Translations under genes and position numbers: made by a program
The notes under the pieces: generated by a model
What the model saw: only the letters and a program-made list of their open reading frames with translations
Database searches by the model: none
What the model was told of the DNA's origin: nothing
Assembly (NCBI GenBank): GCA_964035795.1
Contig: OZ038321.1
Location: 10,116,285 to 10,180,284 of the forward strand
Source of the DNA: Pterobdella sp. o SKG-2022
Taxonomy: Eukaryota; Annelida; Clitellata; Hirudinida; Piscicolidae
DNA length: 64,000 nt
Direction: 5' to 3'
Shown here: positions 1 to 10,679 of the stretch, in pieces
How positions within the stretch are numbered: position 1 is the first letter of the stretch
Layout of the letters: every line of letters begins with the position of its first letter

Positions 1-203
1 CGACTGAAGGATGTTAGTAACAGTGTGTTTGATGATCTGAGCCTTTTTCTTTCAGGCAATGAAGACACAGTTGATATTTTTAGTGGAAGGTAAGTAAGAT
101 TTACCATTTTGAGACATTTATGCACTTGTAATATCATCTTGAATTCTATTAAATTTTTTCTTCAATTTTCAGCCAGTTTAGATATTTTAAGACAGAAGTG
201 TGA
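1..203 (+). CDS. 3' end of an unrecognised split gene (last two coding exons)
   Basis: Frame 1 is open from the window edge to 89, where AAG|GTAAGT gives a near-consensus donor. A pyrimidine-rich acceptor ends at 171-172 and the next exon runs 173-203. The two nucleotides left over at 88-89 join 173 in phase, giving nine more codons and TGA at 201-203. The last residues read DIFSGSQFRYFKTEV, so the protein would end in TEV, the pattern of a class I PDZ ligand (inference). A second acceptor-like TTTTTCTTTCAG at 43-54 lies inside the open frame, so the first visible exon could instead be only 55-89. I do not recognise the family. Support is frame, splice sites and a following AATAAA, not homology. 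Confidence 0.45.
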
Positions 204-331
204 CCAAACTTTCTAGTTCCTGATATTAATCTGGTTGTCGTGTTAACCCTTTTGTGTCCAAAATGCTAATGGCTGTAATTTTTTATTGAAACTTTTGTTC
301 CGACTTTAAAACAACCTCACAAAAACACAGA

Positions 332-337
332 AATAAA
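332..337 (+). promoter_or_regulatory. candidate polyadenylation signal AATAAA
   Basis: AATAAA lies about 130 bases after the TGA that closes the gene at 1-203. In such AT-rich DNA the hexamer is common by chance, and this one falls just inside the possible piggyBac end, so the call rests on position only. Confidence 0.25.
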
Positions 338-689
338 CAGATTTCAATTTTGACAAAAAATAAGCGAGAAACAGGGTGATCTCGTATGAGATCAATTGGC
401 TCAAGTGTTAGCAAATGGGCTTTTAACCTCATAGCATTGAAAAGAGTAGTTTGAAGATTTTATTTTTAAAACCAAAGTATAAAAATATTATAGATTTATA
501 TATTTATACGTAATTAAAATTTTACAAAACGTTCTAAAAAAATATTTTTTCTTCAAAATTATTAATGATTTTTTACTGTGTGTTCTAATATTCAAATTAC
601 AGAAAACAAAATTTCACATATAATAACAGAAAATCTTATCAACTACTTTAAAAGGTAAAATTCTCATATTTATTTAGATTATGATATGA

Positions 690-1200
690 ATACATCCAAG
701 CTACGCTCAAATTAACCGTGCATTTTTCCAAAATGTCCGTGGTCTAGCGCTGCATGGCTTGTTTTGGCATCTTCTTTGTTCATTTATAGTTATTATAATA
801 TGTTTTAGAAAAGTGAAACTGGCGTCATTAAGAGCTTGTGGACACCTTGAACAGTTGTATCTTGATTTTTTGTTGCCTTAATGCAGAGTTTTTGAAGTAG
901 GATCGGCTAATTGCTCTTTTAAATGTAAGCAGATCCGTTTTTGAGCTTGCGTTTCACTTTCCTCGTTTGACCAATAATAGATTATATGAGAGTTTATTAC
1001 TGTCATATCTAGTATTTTTGTAAATATTGGTCAATACCATTTGCAGTCTTTATTTTTGTGGCATATTTGCTTGCCCACTAATCGTGCTTATCCACTCCAC
1101 ACATACTTGAGCTAAATTTTTTTTATACATTAGGCCGTGGAACTAAACCTTTGTTTGTAATTTATTTTATCAACAAGTTACTTCATGAAGAAATTTAACT
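690..1200 (-). pseudogene. piggyBac (PGBD-like) transposase C-terminal relic
   Basis: Read on the minus strand with frame changes, this gives a broken CGVDKHD-like stretch, then PIFTKILDMTVINSHIIYYW, then QKRICLHLKEQLADP. The family pattern here is GGVD-H-D, a long Tyr/Trp-rich helix 'F-H-LDM-VVNAWIIY', then 'FR--LA--L'. Several stops interrupt it. It lies head to head with a plus-strand piece of the same family at 1254-1475, so the original gene has been broken by inversion or by two insertions. It is non-functional. Confidence 0.55.
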
Positions 1201-1253
1201 GTACTATAATTTGTTCCAGTTATCCATTTTGATTCATCTAAAAAGTTTTGTTT

Positions 1254-1475
1254 TTCAAGCAATAAGGAATATACAAGATAACAGGTTAAAAAAAGGCCCT
1301 TTAACCGACAAAAAAACAATGAATAAGCAAAAAAGACGCGGTCACAGCTATAGTTTCGATATTAATGAAAAAATTCTAATTGTGAAGTGGCTAGATAATA
1401 CTGTGGCAAAAACTGGAACAAATTATAATACAGTTGACTTTATTCATGCAGTAACAATTGAGAAGCAGCACTAAA
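1254..1475 (+). pseudogene. piggyBac (PGBD-like) transposase middle relic
   Basis: An open stretch of about 73 codons contains RLKKGPLTDKKTMNKQKRRG, then FDINEKILIVKWLDN and a short stop-adjacent tail. In piggyBac transposases this region ('R--R-PL-D-K-L-K-GRG------N--I--VKW-DNK-V---S') sits just before the GGVD motif, which here is on the opposite strand at about 1100. It ends at TAA where LINE-B sequence begins. The fit is by remembered family pattern; no catalytic Asp is visible in this piece. Confidence 0.55.
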
Positions 1476-3260
1476 AATCAGCAAATGTTACTAAACAAAA
1501 AGCATTTTCTCCAAGAAACTTACCAAAAAATTCAAGGAAAGAAATCAATAAATTTTTGTCAAAAATTGAAATTACCGATAAAAAACACAACGATCGCGAA
1601 AGTTGGAAGCTGATAGACATGATAACTGGTCGAAAATCAAAAAAACAGGGAATGATCAAAGGTCAATCAAAAGAGGAAAGAGTGAAAAAGTGGTACAATC
1701 ACTTCCATGATTTGGTTGGTAGAGAAGCAATGGTAAAAGGTAATTTTCAGAATACAGGTATACCAAAAGTACTTGATGGCTTGCTAAAAAAGAACGAAAA
1801 TTTTTCACCAGAAGAGTTTAAAGAAGCGAAATAACAACTGAAAAAAGGAAAAAGATCTAGACCAGGTAAAATCTCTTCAGAAGCCATAAAAAAATGCTAC
1901 CTAGGTGAAATAATATTGGAATTTGCTAATAAATTACTGGACGAGAACGTAAAACCGAAACAATGGTCAGAAGTTAGTGAGATAACAATTCCAAAATCCG
2001 GAGAGCTGAGTAATCCAAATAACTACAGAGCAATTAGTCTGGTTTCTACAGTTGCAAAGATGGTGAATAAGATGATCTTAAACAGACTACAATCAAAGAT
2101 GGATACGCACCTCTGAATAAGTCAAAATGGATTCAGACCAGGAAGATCTACAATTTCACACATACTGGCTTTGAGAAGGCTAATAGAAGGAGTCAAAAGC
2201 CACAAAAGACAAGCTATCATTATATATGTTGACTTCACGGAAGCTTTTGATTCGGTGTATCGAAGAATGCTGTTGAAAACCCTGAAGGCATTTGACACAC
2301 CACCAAGGCTGCTGAAAGCAATAGCTAAAATGTACGAGAATACCAAAGCCGAGGTGGTCACCCATGATGGAGAAACAGCTTTTTTCGCGGTAAAAGCCGG
2401 TGTGTTACAAGGTGATACTTCAGCGCCCTACCTCTTTGCAAATCGTACTCTACTACGTCATGCGAGAAACTTACAGATGTAGAGAAGATGAACTTGGGTT
2501 CAAGCTGCAAAAGCGAAAAAGTAGCAGACATTCAGCAATAACAGACTTAGACTACACTGATGACATTGCTTTGAGCACTGCAAAAATGGATCAAGCACAA
2601 AAAGTTCTTGCAAGGTTAGAAGAAGAAGAAGCAAGAAAAGTCGGTCTGTACGGCAACTCGAAGAAAACGGAAATGCACGTCTTCAACCCAAAGGCACCGG
2701 TCGTAGTGAAAGCAAAAAATTAAAAGAAACTGAAGATAGCTACAAACTCCAAATATCTCGGCACATGGATAGAGAGTACTGAAGAAGACGTAGCTGTGCG
2801 TAAAACGTTAGCTTGGTGCGCGTGTCAAAAGCTAAAAAAAGTATGGACTTCAAAAATATCAAGAAAATTGAAAATAAAACTGTTTTTGGCGACGGTGGAA
2901 TCAGTGTTCTTCTATAGAGCTGAAACATGGACATTTTCTAAAAACATTGAAAAACAAATAGATGGAACCTACACAAAACTGTTATGCATGGTCTTAAACA
3001 TTTCATGGAAAAACCACACCACTAACACATACCTATACCTACCCAAAGTAACAACAAAAATTAAACAACAAAAAATGAGGCTAGCAGGTCATTGTTCCAG
3101 ACATCCTGAAGAAGTCGCTCATAAACTCGTGTTTTGGCAATCAACCGAAGGAAAGCGAAACAGAGGAAAAAGAAAAATGACATATGTAGTTACTTCACTG
3201 AAAAATAAGGAAACGCGATGAGAGAATGAACTGAAGGATAAAGATCATGAAAAATAAAAT
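1475..3260 (+). mobile_element. LINE-B copy, reverse transcriptase region (degenerate)
   Basis: Broken reading frames give, in order, a linker (RESWKLIDMITGRK), RT fingers (YRAISLVSTVAKMVNKMI), the GFRPGRSTISHI block, palm motif A in VDFTEAFDSV, GVLQGDTSAPYLF, and the active site as YTDDIAL near 2555 (usual form YADD or FADD). A C-terminal part follows with FYRAETWTF and MRLAGHCSRHPEE. The endonuclease half is missing, so the copy is 5'-truncated. Stops at 1832, 2114 and 2480 split the polyprotein. Relatives here are 26471-27680 and, for the endonuclease half, 30389-31290. Clade not assigned; the motif style resembles RTE-like elements. Confidence 0.75.
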
Positions 3261-3633
3261 TTCTTTTTGAAACATTCGAAAATTTATCACAAAAACTAAT
3301 CACAACGAACTGTACAATAATTTGCTTTTTTTATCTATGAGTTCAATAAAACTCCATCTTTGCTTATTACATGTTCATTTTCTTAATTCATTTTACTTTA
3401 GCATTTTAATCGGGTTATTGCTGTTATAATTCCCATACAATTTTTCATTCCTATATTTTGTATCAAAAGCAAAACTTTCGATAAACTACCCCGTTTTATG
3501 AGTATAATTACCTAAATATTAATCAATTCATTTAGTTACATTTAAAGTTGATTGTTTCATTATTACGCACTTATTATTTTATTTATTTATTCAAAATTTT
3601 ATATTTTTGAAAAAAACATAGTTAAGAATATTG

Positions 3634-4803
3634 TCAATTGCCAATAAGTTTTTTCCATCGTTTTTTGTCAGTGGCAGTTGTTCTTGTTTTATGCAAATCT
3701 ACCAGGTTATTTAAAATGATATTGAGAGATTTGAGGTCATTTTGTAGAACGGAAACTATTGTAGTTTTTGGTCGGCCTCGGGTTGGTTTGGCTGGAGCTT
3801 GGAAGTATGCATCCATTGAAGTTTGCGCCGGCGAGTCTGGACTCAGTCTTAGTATGTGTCCTAGTAAGGTGAGTCTTCTATTTCTTATTGTGGAGCTGAG
3901 TTTTATTTGGCTAGTTTTGCAATACAGTTCTTCATAAAGGATTTTTTCTGGCCAAAAAACGCCAAAGACCTTTCGAAGAAGACGTCGGTGGAAAGCGTCT
4001 AGCTTCTCCTCGCCTGTTTTCGTCAATGACCATGTGCCACAGTTGTAAAGCAATATGGGGAGAATATATGCGTTGAACATTTTCAGTTTTGGCTAATTTT
4101 GTTTTTGTGCCACAGTATCCACAGTTTGTTCATAGCAACAAGAGTTAGGGCTTTTCTGTGGGAAATAGGTATGTTCCTAGTTTTTTTGTTTTTATATTAT
4201 CGAGGCTGGTAGGTGTTAGTGTGGTTATTTCTGTTTTTTGGGGGTGTACTTTGAGGGTGTATTTTGCCATTTGTTTCGAAATTTCTATTATATCTAGGGG
4301 TTTTTCAGTTACGAAATCTATGTCGTCTGCGTAAATCAGGTCTTTTCCACCTAGTTGGTCTGGGAGGCGAGATATTGCTTCTTTTAGATATATACTGAAC
4401 AGTATAGGGCTAAGGCTATCTCCTTGTGGTGCACCTATTGTTGTCTCGAAAGGATTTGATTTATTGTTGCTGGTTTTGATTGTAAGGATCGTGTTTGAAA
4501 GGAGGTATGTTATTAGTGTGATGTCATCTGCAGGGAGGAATTTCGAGCAGGTTTCTATAAGTAAGTTTCCTTGAATTGTGTCGAACGCGGCGGAGATATC
4601 TATACTTATTATGCTATTTTTTTTCGTTTTATACAAGGTAGCCATATTGAAGCGATGGGCCCAAATGATGTCAGCGGTAGATCTACTTTTTTTGAACGCC
4701 GATTGCGTGGAGCCGATAAACTCTTCTGCGGCTTCTTGTATTCTATTGAGGCTGATGAAAGATAATACCGGAACAATGCAGATAGGCCTTAGGTTTTCGG
4801 GTT
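3634..4803 (-). mobile_element. LINE-E copy 1, 5'-truncated reverse transcriptase
   Basis: The minus strand reads ENLRPICIVPV, then KSRSTADIIW, palm motif A as DISAAFDTI, IGAPQGDSLSPILF and an intact YADDIDF. A C-terminal part follows with NAYILPILLYNCGTWSL, HRRLLRKVFGVFWP, LTLLGHILRL and a Lys/Trp-rich end (KKRWKKLIGN, stop at 3634). Frameshifts separate the RT core (4145-4645) from the C-terminal part (3634-4080). The endonuclease half is absent. It abuts LINE-J at about 4803, which suggests it landed in or truncated that element. The full relative is at 61020-63770. Confidence 0.8.
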
Positions 4804-6548
4804 AGGGTTCTGATTCACGAATGGGTGGGGGTTGCTTGCTGAGGATTTTGTTGTGAGTGGATGATATGTAGTCGTGTACTATTTTTGTGTGTATGGTTTT
4901 CATGTTGTTTTTATTTGTGTGTTAGAGGTGGTCTGGGTGGAGGAGGGTATGTTTAGGGTGTAGTTGATTTTGTTGTTGAATGTGGATTGTTTTTTTGTAT
5001 CTGGGATGGGCTTCTTGTGTGGTGAGTGGGTGTAGGGGATGGGTGGGGTGGGAGGCTTTTTGTGTGAGTTGTGATGCGTGAAGTTTGAGATGGTTTTGGA
5101 GTGGGAGGATTTTGGTCTCTGAGTGGAGGTGTTGGTGTCTAGGGTGCAGCCAGTGATTGTTCTCAAGGCTGCGTTTTGGATTTTTTGGAGTTTGTTGAGG
5201 GAGGTGGATGAGATGATGGGTGACCAGATGGTGTTGGCGTATTCGATGATGGAAAGGAGTAATGTTTTTTATGTGGTGATGAGTGTTTCTTTGCTTTTTC
5301 CCCAGTGTGTTGATGTGAGAAGTTTTTTGAGATTGGGTATTTTTTTTTGCTTTAAAGATGGTGTTGTCTGTGTGGGTGGAGTATTTTAGTTTAGGGTCAA
5401 AAGTTAAGCCAAGGATGGAAGAGTTGGAGGTGGTGGGAATGTTGTTGATGTGGATGTTCAAGGGTTTGTTATATTCTGATGGGTCTGGGGTCATGAGAGT
5501 TGATGTGGTTTGGTAGGGTTGCTTTGTAGGTTGTTATTGGGAGCCCATGTGTGTATTTCATTGAGGTATAGGAGAAGGTTCTGGGTGGCTGTGTTGATGT
5601 CGGGGTGGGATGATGTTATGATGATGTCGTCTGCGCAGGTGATGAGGTTGAGTGAGCTGATTTTGGGGAGTGGTATGTCTGAGAGGTATATGTTGAAGAG
5701 AGTGGGTGATAGGACGCCCCCTTGGGGGACACCTGCTTTGATGTTTGTGTGTTTTGATGTGTGATTGTTTTATAAGGTTTATTGTCGGCGGCCTTTTAGC
5801 TAGTTGGCCAGAAATTTGATTATTGTTATAGGAATGTGGGTGTTGTGTATTTTGTGGATGAGTTGGTGGGTGTTGACCGTGTCGAATGCTTTGGTCATGT
5901 CGAGGGCGGTGAGGATTGTTCTATGGGGAGGTTTTTTTTATTGAAACCAGTGAGTATGGTGTTATTAATTTGATGTAGGGTTGTGGTGGTGGAGTGTGCG
6001 GCTCTGAAGCCGTGTTGGAAGGATTATATTAGTGGTGATGTGTGGAAGGATGATTTTTTCTAGAGTTTTTGCTATGGGAGAGAGTAGGGCTATTGGTCTG
6101 TATGAGGAGGGGGGAGAAGAGTTTTTGTTGGGTTTGGCGATGGGGATGATTTTGGAGGTTTTCCATATTTGGGGTATGGTGTTTGTGTTGATTGTGATGT
6201 TGTAGAGGTTGGTTAGATGTTTGATGGCTATTGGTCCTAGGTGTTTGAGATGTTTGATAATGATATTGTCTGGTCCTGAGTAGTTGTTATTTTTAGATTG
6301 TTTTATAGCGAGGATGGTATCTGATTCGGTGATTGTTATTGGTGTAGACGTGAGTGATTTGGTGAGTTTGTTTGTTATTCTGTGAGTGGGGTTGGAGGAA
6401 TGTTTTGTGGTTGATTTAAAATATTTATTTGGTGTGTTGGCTTTTTGCGTGTCTGTGTGGGCTGTTTTGTTGTTGTGAGTGATGGTTGTATTGGTGGGAG
6501 TGGTAGGTTTTTTGGGGTTGAAAGCCTTTACTGTAGACCATAGGATGT
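4804..6548 (-). mobile_element. LINE-J, jockey-superfamily reverse transcriptase, degenerate
   Basis: The minus strand, with several frame changes, gives the RT order SGPDNIIIKHLKHLG, IWKTSKIIPIAKPNK, SYRPIALLSPIAKTLEKIIL, DMTKAFDTVNTH, GVPQGGVLSPTLFNIYLSDI and the active site as CADDIII. The C-terminal region follows, with RTITGCTLDTNT and ASQLTQKASHP. The sense strand is very rich in A and C and poor in G, so the plus strand looks T/G-rich and unlike its neighbours. A short fragment of the same family sits at 30187-30300. The 5' part including any endonuclease is missing. Confidence 0.75.
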
Positions 6549-6934
6549 GTTAATTCAATTGCGCAACCGAAACCCCAGTTAGGGGCGATCAAATGGTCGA
6601 CTTACTTAAGTTTAAATATCCTAAAATACAAATTAAAAATTCAAATTTTAAAAAATTAATATTGAAGATATAACCCTAGTTAATAAAAAAATGGATTGGA
6701 TTTTGCTAAATATTAACAAATAATTAATAAAACCGTTATATGTGAGTGGTTATCATATGAGACCAATGGGCACAACGGGTTAATTAGGGACTGGGTATTC
6801 TGGGCTTGTAATTTGGGTAATCCTATTAGCACAATATTTTCATAATAAATGCGACTCAATATCAAGGCTGATACAAGTTTTTTGGGGATTCTTGGTTTAA
6901 TTAGTTTTTAATGAAATTTGCAATAATTTGAATA

Positions 6935-6990
6935 TAATTTCAGAACACTAGTTAGTTTATTAGGATCGCGGAAGTTTAAACCATTTACGT
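6935..6990 (-). repeat. Penelope-like 3' tail fragment (family P2)
   Basis: TGAATATAATTTCAGAACAC and the following TAGT-AGTTTATTA match, on the minus strand, the 3' tail seen at 34745-34800, 41510-41575, 57397-57455 and 60893-60950. It is a short orphan tail. Confidence 0.5.
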
Positions 6991-7799
6991 ATTTACGAAC
7001 AGTTTATGAACAATCATAGAATCAAGAATCTTTTAATTCATTTATTTTTGAATTTTTTAATTTCAAAAACTTCAAATTTCTAAAAAATAAACCAAATAAA
7101 ATTATTTAAAACAAATTTTATTCAAAATAAAATTATAAACTTCTAACATATTTATCTGCGTTATTGATTTTTACAATTTGAAGTTTATTTCCTTCTTGAT
7201 TTTGGTTTTAAATTTAGTCAATTTTCAATTAATAAAAGTATTAGGTTTTTATCTCATGTCATATTCTAAATTTTAAGACCGTTTCGAGTAGTTTTGATTA
7301 ACTAGGTAAATTTTAGAAAATTTCAATTGGTTTGAGATAAATCACAAATTTTATTTTTTATTTACTGTTTTAAGTTTTTTTTAGAATAGTCAAAAGAATT
7401 CTATTTTTAATTAATTTAGCTATTAACAAACAATATCATAAAGGGTTTTCAGCAATTTTATTACGAAGTTTCACGATTTACTTAGAAATCATCATCAGGT
7501 GACACAGAAAGTGAGTAATTTATTCAGCTACTCATCCCATGGTAAGTGGATAGCTTATAATGAAATTATTTTTGAATGATTCAACAATCTACTATTGCAG
7601 GTAATAATGGCTTGATTAAGAAGGCTTTTTGACAGTGAACTTTATAAAATTCATTTAAATAAATTCTAATTTCAAAATGTTAGTTTATTGTTTCACTAAG
7701 AATAACTAAATTAGCAAAAAACAAGAATAATTCTAAACAATTCACAGTTTTTATATATTGAAAATGATTAACAGAATGCATAGCTGATTTATAATACTT

Positions 7800-7852
7800 C
7801 TCTCTAAAAGCTGCTGGAGAGGCCTGGGGAGTGAACAGGGATAGGCCTCGAA
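7800..7852 (+). repeat. short LINE-C fragment
   Basis: AAAGCTGCTGGAGAGGCCTG followed by a G-rich run resembles the LINE-C stretch coding VCGVSRRRPQHGE near 46030 and again near 29820. Only about 50 bases are recognisable, in AT-rich DNA without other features. Confidence 0.4.
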
Positions 7853-9139
7853 ATTATCTCTTAATAATGTGAGTTTGACTTACAAATAGCTTTGTGTTAT
7901 TCAGTTAATTATTGTTCTATTAAAGTTTTATTTTTTTATTTTACTTATGTTTCTTACTAAATATTAGTATTTTTTTACTGTTTTGTTTTTTATTCAAAAA
8001 CAAAATTTTTGAATTATTTATTTTATTTCATTGCATAAACATTTTTATGCATTGGTGTTAAACTGCATCCAACTTTGAGCTTGTTTTAATTGCTAACCAC
8101 TGTTAATCCTAGTTACTGGGACATGTATAACAGTATAATCTGATGGGAATAATGCAATATATAAACAGTTAACACTTGTAATATTCTAAATTTCAAGATT
8201 AAATAGGTTCAAGTTATAATCCACCAATTTTACTGATTCTAGGTGTGTTTCTTAGTATAGTTCAAAAATTTTAAACTTAAGCAATCCATGCTCTATTTGT
8301 TATACCAGACTTTTATCTACTGTTTTATACCCACTAAGATCAATATTTAACATCAGTATCAAAGTATCATTTGCCCTCTTACATTTTTTAACAAACCACT
8401 AATCTTTAGTTTTTTATAGTTTTTTAATTTTATTTCCATTAGTTGCAGGATAAATTATTTTTCACAATTAACCGCTTTTATAAAAAATGATCTGAAATTA
8501 AATAATATTTTTAAACAATAAGATAAGTGAAAGATTTATGTTTTAAAAGATTTATTAATGAGGATTATAGATCTGATAATGATTCATTGGATGCAAAGGA
8601 TTCATTGATAGACAATTCTATAAAAATTATCTTCTATTTCTCTAATTATATTGTGTAATAATGAAAACTTTGCTCAATCTCTATACAGATTTGTGTGCTT
8701 CAGAAACTCAAAAAGGATGAAATCTATGCAGTCAAACAGTTTTGGCAAAACGAATCTTAAACTAATGCATGAAAAATTTACTTATATGTTTTTTATGCAT
8801 GCAAATACTCTCATCATTTACTATATATGAAAATTTAATTTTATTATACAAAAATGTGCGTTTTGAAAATAAAAGTAGACTAAATTTTCATGAATTCACT
8901 TCATTTCTTTGCTAATAATTTATTAATTTTTTTCCAATATTTTTTGATTGTGATCATGTCTAAAGACGAAAATTAGTTTTATATATTTCTAGATTTCATT
9001 TATTATGTTTTTCTAATTGAAAGCGGTTTCAGCTTTACCCAAACTTTATCCATTTTGCGGAAAGTGAGGAATACACGTTTTGTGCCCACATCAAGTCTTT
9101 CCTTTGCTAATTTTCTCACTGATACAGGTGAGCTTTTTG

Positions 9140-9495
9140 TTATTTTTAAATAATGAAGAAGTTATAATTTCAGGCACGGTCCGAAACGTGCAATATCTAA
9201 ACGGATCGCATTGGTTTTGTGACGGCACTTTCAAGCATGCTCCTTTAAGATACCAACCTTATACTATCCATATTCTGTTATAGAATTCGCCTACATGTCT
9301 TCTAATATATGCTGTAATGAAGAAAAGAACTAGATCAGCTTATCGGTTTTTTTTTAGCTTATTACAATCTGTAGTTTCACTGAATTTTCTCCTATATTTG
9401 TAACTACAGATTTTGAAATGACTGCTATAACAGCCATAAAAGAGGTTTTTTGTGGACCGTTCTTCATGGCTGTTTTTTTCATTTTAAGCAGGTCA
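9140..9495 (+). pseudogene. MULE-type transposase relic
   Basis: The frame reads GSHWFCDGTFKHAPLRYQP and YTIHIL, then after stops and a frame change LLIYAVMKKRTRSAYRFF, then FVTTDFEMTAITAIKEVF. In MULE transposases the catalytic domain opens with 'hW--DGTFK--P--f-QlYtIH', followed by 'ALL--K---TY---F--L' and 'P--i-tDFE-A---Ai---FP'. Both expected Asp residues (DGTFK and TDFE) are visible; the third acidic residue and the CxxH end are lost where the CR1-like element begins. No terminal inverted repeats were found. It is clearly non-functional. Confidence 0.65.
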
Positions 9496-9529
9496 TTTGT
9501 AGTCAGCTCAATAATGTAGACCTGCTGCA

Positions 9530-10550
9530 CTCTTCGACTAGTTCATCTTCAACTACCCCTTCGACTAGTTCATCTCCTTCTACTACTTCATCTTCATCAA
9601 ACTTAGCTTCAACAACTTTTTAAACTTTATCTACAAGCAAGACATCTTCAACTTTTGCTTCTACAACCACTTCATCTCTGTTCAGTTAATAATTTTCCAT
9701 CATTAAATTCCTTAGAATCATTCACACCAACCTACTCAATCACATCTATTCTTACTACTAACTCATCTCAACCTCCTTACAGCACTATTGTCAAATCAAA
9801 AAATACGCACACCGTCTCTCATCCACCCATTATTAAATCTTCCACTAACGTTTTCTCAACCACAAGTGAGACTCCAAGTGAATTGTGCAGAAGATTGGTT
9901 TTGTCCATCAACTTTTCACAACAAGCCTTTAAATCTTTTCTTAAGCATGTTCGCCAGTCTACTGATGCTGTTGTCTGGGAAGCTGACTGCTGATTCACTC
10001 AAGGATGCTAAACTTTTCCTTTCTCCTTTTCCCAAGATACGCCTTCATGACCCAGTTCTTTTGAATCCAACAATCACCGTCCTGGATCTACTGACATGGG
10101 TTTCTAATGAGGAACTTGAAACCTCTTTCAATCTCCTTTTTCCATCTGCTGATCCCAGCGCTTTCCGTGCTTTTAGGCATGGGCCCAACGCACGAAACCC
10201 TACTCGTGACTGGCTTATCCAAGTTCCAAGCACTGTTTTCCCCATGCTGAACAAGTCCAAGAATGTACATCTTACTTTTGGTAGATTCCCTTTCCACCAT
10301 CGCATCCATCCAACTAGATGTCTGAATTGTCAGCCTTATGGTCATAACATAACTAAGTGCTACAATCCTAGAGTATGTGAGCACTGCGACAAAGACCATT
10401 CGCCTGACAACTGCCTTAAAACCTCCCCTTCCTTTTGTGTTCCTTGCTTTAAATCAAAGCGTTCTTGCCATGACCACGTCACAACATCCTCCTTTTTTCC
10501 CCTTTATAGACAACAAGTGCGACTCAAGATGGGATGTACGGCTCGGAAAT
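9530..10550 (+). pseudogene. CR1-like LINE ORF1 with three zinc knuckles
   Basis: The 5' part encodes a Ser/Thr/Pro-rich low-complexity segment (about 9533-9620). The middle runs through two overlapping frames (9655-9993 and 9788-10552). The C-terminal part carries CLNCQPYGHNITKC (CX2CX4HX4C), then CEHCDKDHSPDNC (CX2CX3HX4C), then a third, CVPCFKSKRSCHDH. Three clustered CCHC-type knuckles after a non-enzymatic N-terminus are typical of LINE ORF1 nucleic-acid chaperones that coat the element RNA. At least one frameshift near 9990 and a stop near 9620 break it. Confidence 0.75.
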
Positions 10551-10679
10551 GACGGTCAGCCTCTCATCCTTAACTCCGCAATGTACCTTTGTCTACTAAA
10601 TTCGCTCTTCTCAATCCTTGGTCTACTCGTAGTAAGTCTTCTATTATACTCGATACTACCCTTCTCTTAAACTTGACAT

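Larger units (their letters stand above)
243..6783. mobile_element. possible degenerate piggyBac-like element, heavily nested
   Basis: The left end reads TTAACCCTTTTGTGTCCA (243-260). The right end, as reverse complement from 6783, reads TTAACCCGTTGTGCCCA. They match over about 15 of 17 positions with one gap and both begin with TTAA, the piggyBac target. Two piggyBac transposase relics lie inside (690-1200 minus, 1254-1475 plus). LINE-B, LINE-E and LINE-J fill 1475-6548. A direct look-alike of the right end (ATGAGATCAATTGGCTCAAG) also occurs near 390, so the left part alone could be a small 165-bp non-autonomous copy. The boundaries are inference. Confidence 0.4.
6784..9139. other. AT-rich stretch with no recognisable gene
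   Basis: Apart from the two short repeat fragments at 6935 and 7800 and a hairpin-forming segment at 7470-7505, I see no coding frame, RNA gene or transposon end. Composition is strongly AT with long A and T runs. Confidence 0.6.

Noticed and set aside
7446..7512. Second hammerhead or Penelope tail on the minus strand (CCTGATGATG...GAAACTTCG)
   Set aside because: The segment folds better as one simple hairpin (TCAC...GTGA, GATTT...AAATC) and no nuclease piece lies next to it.
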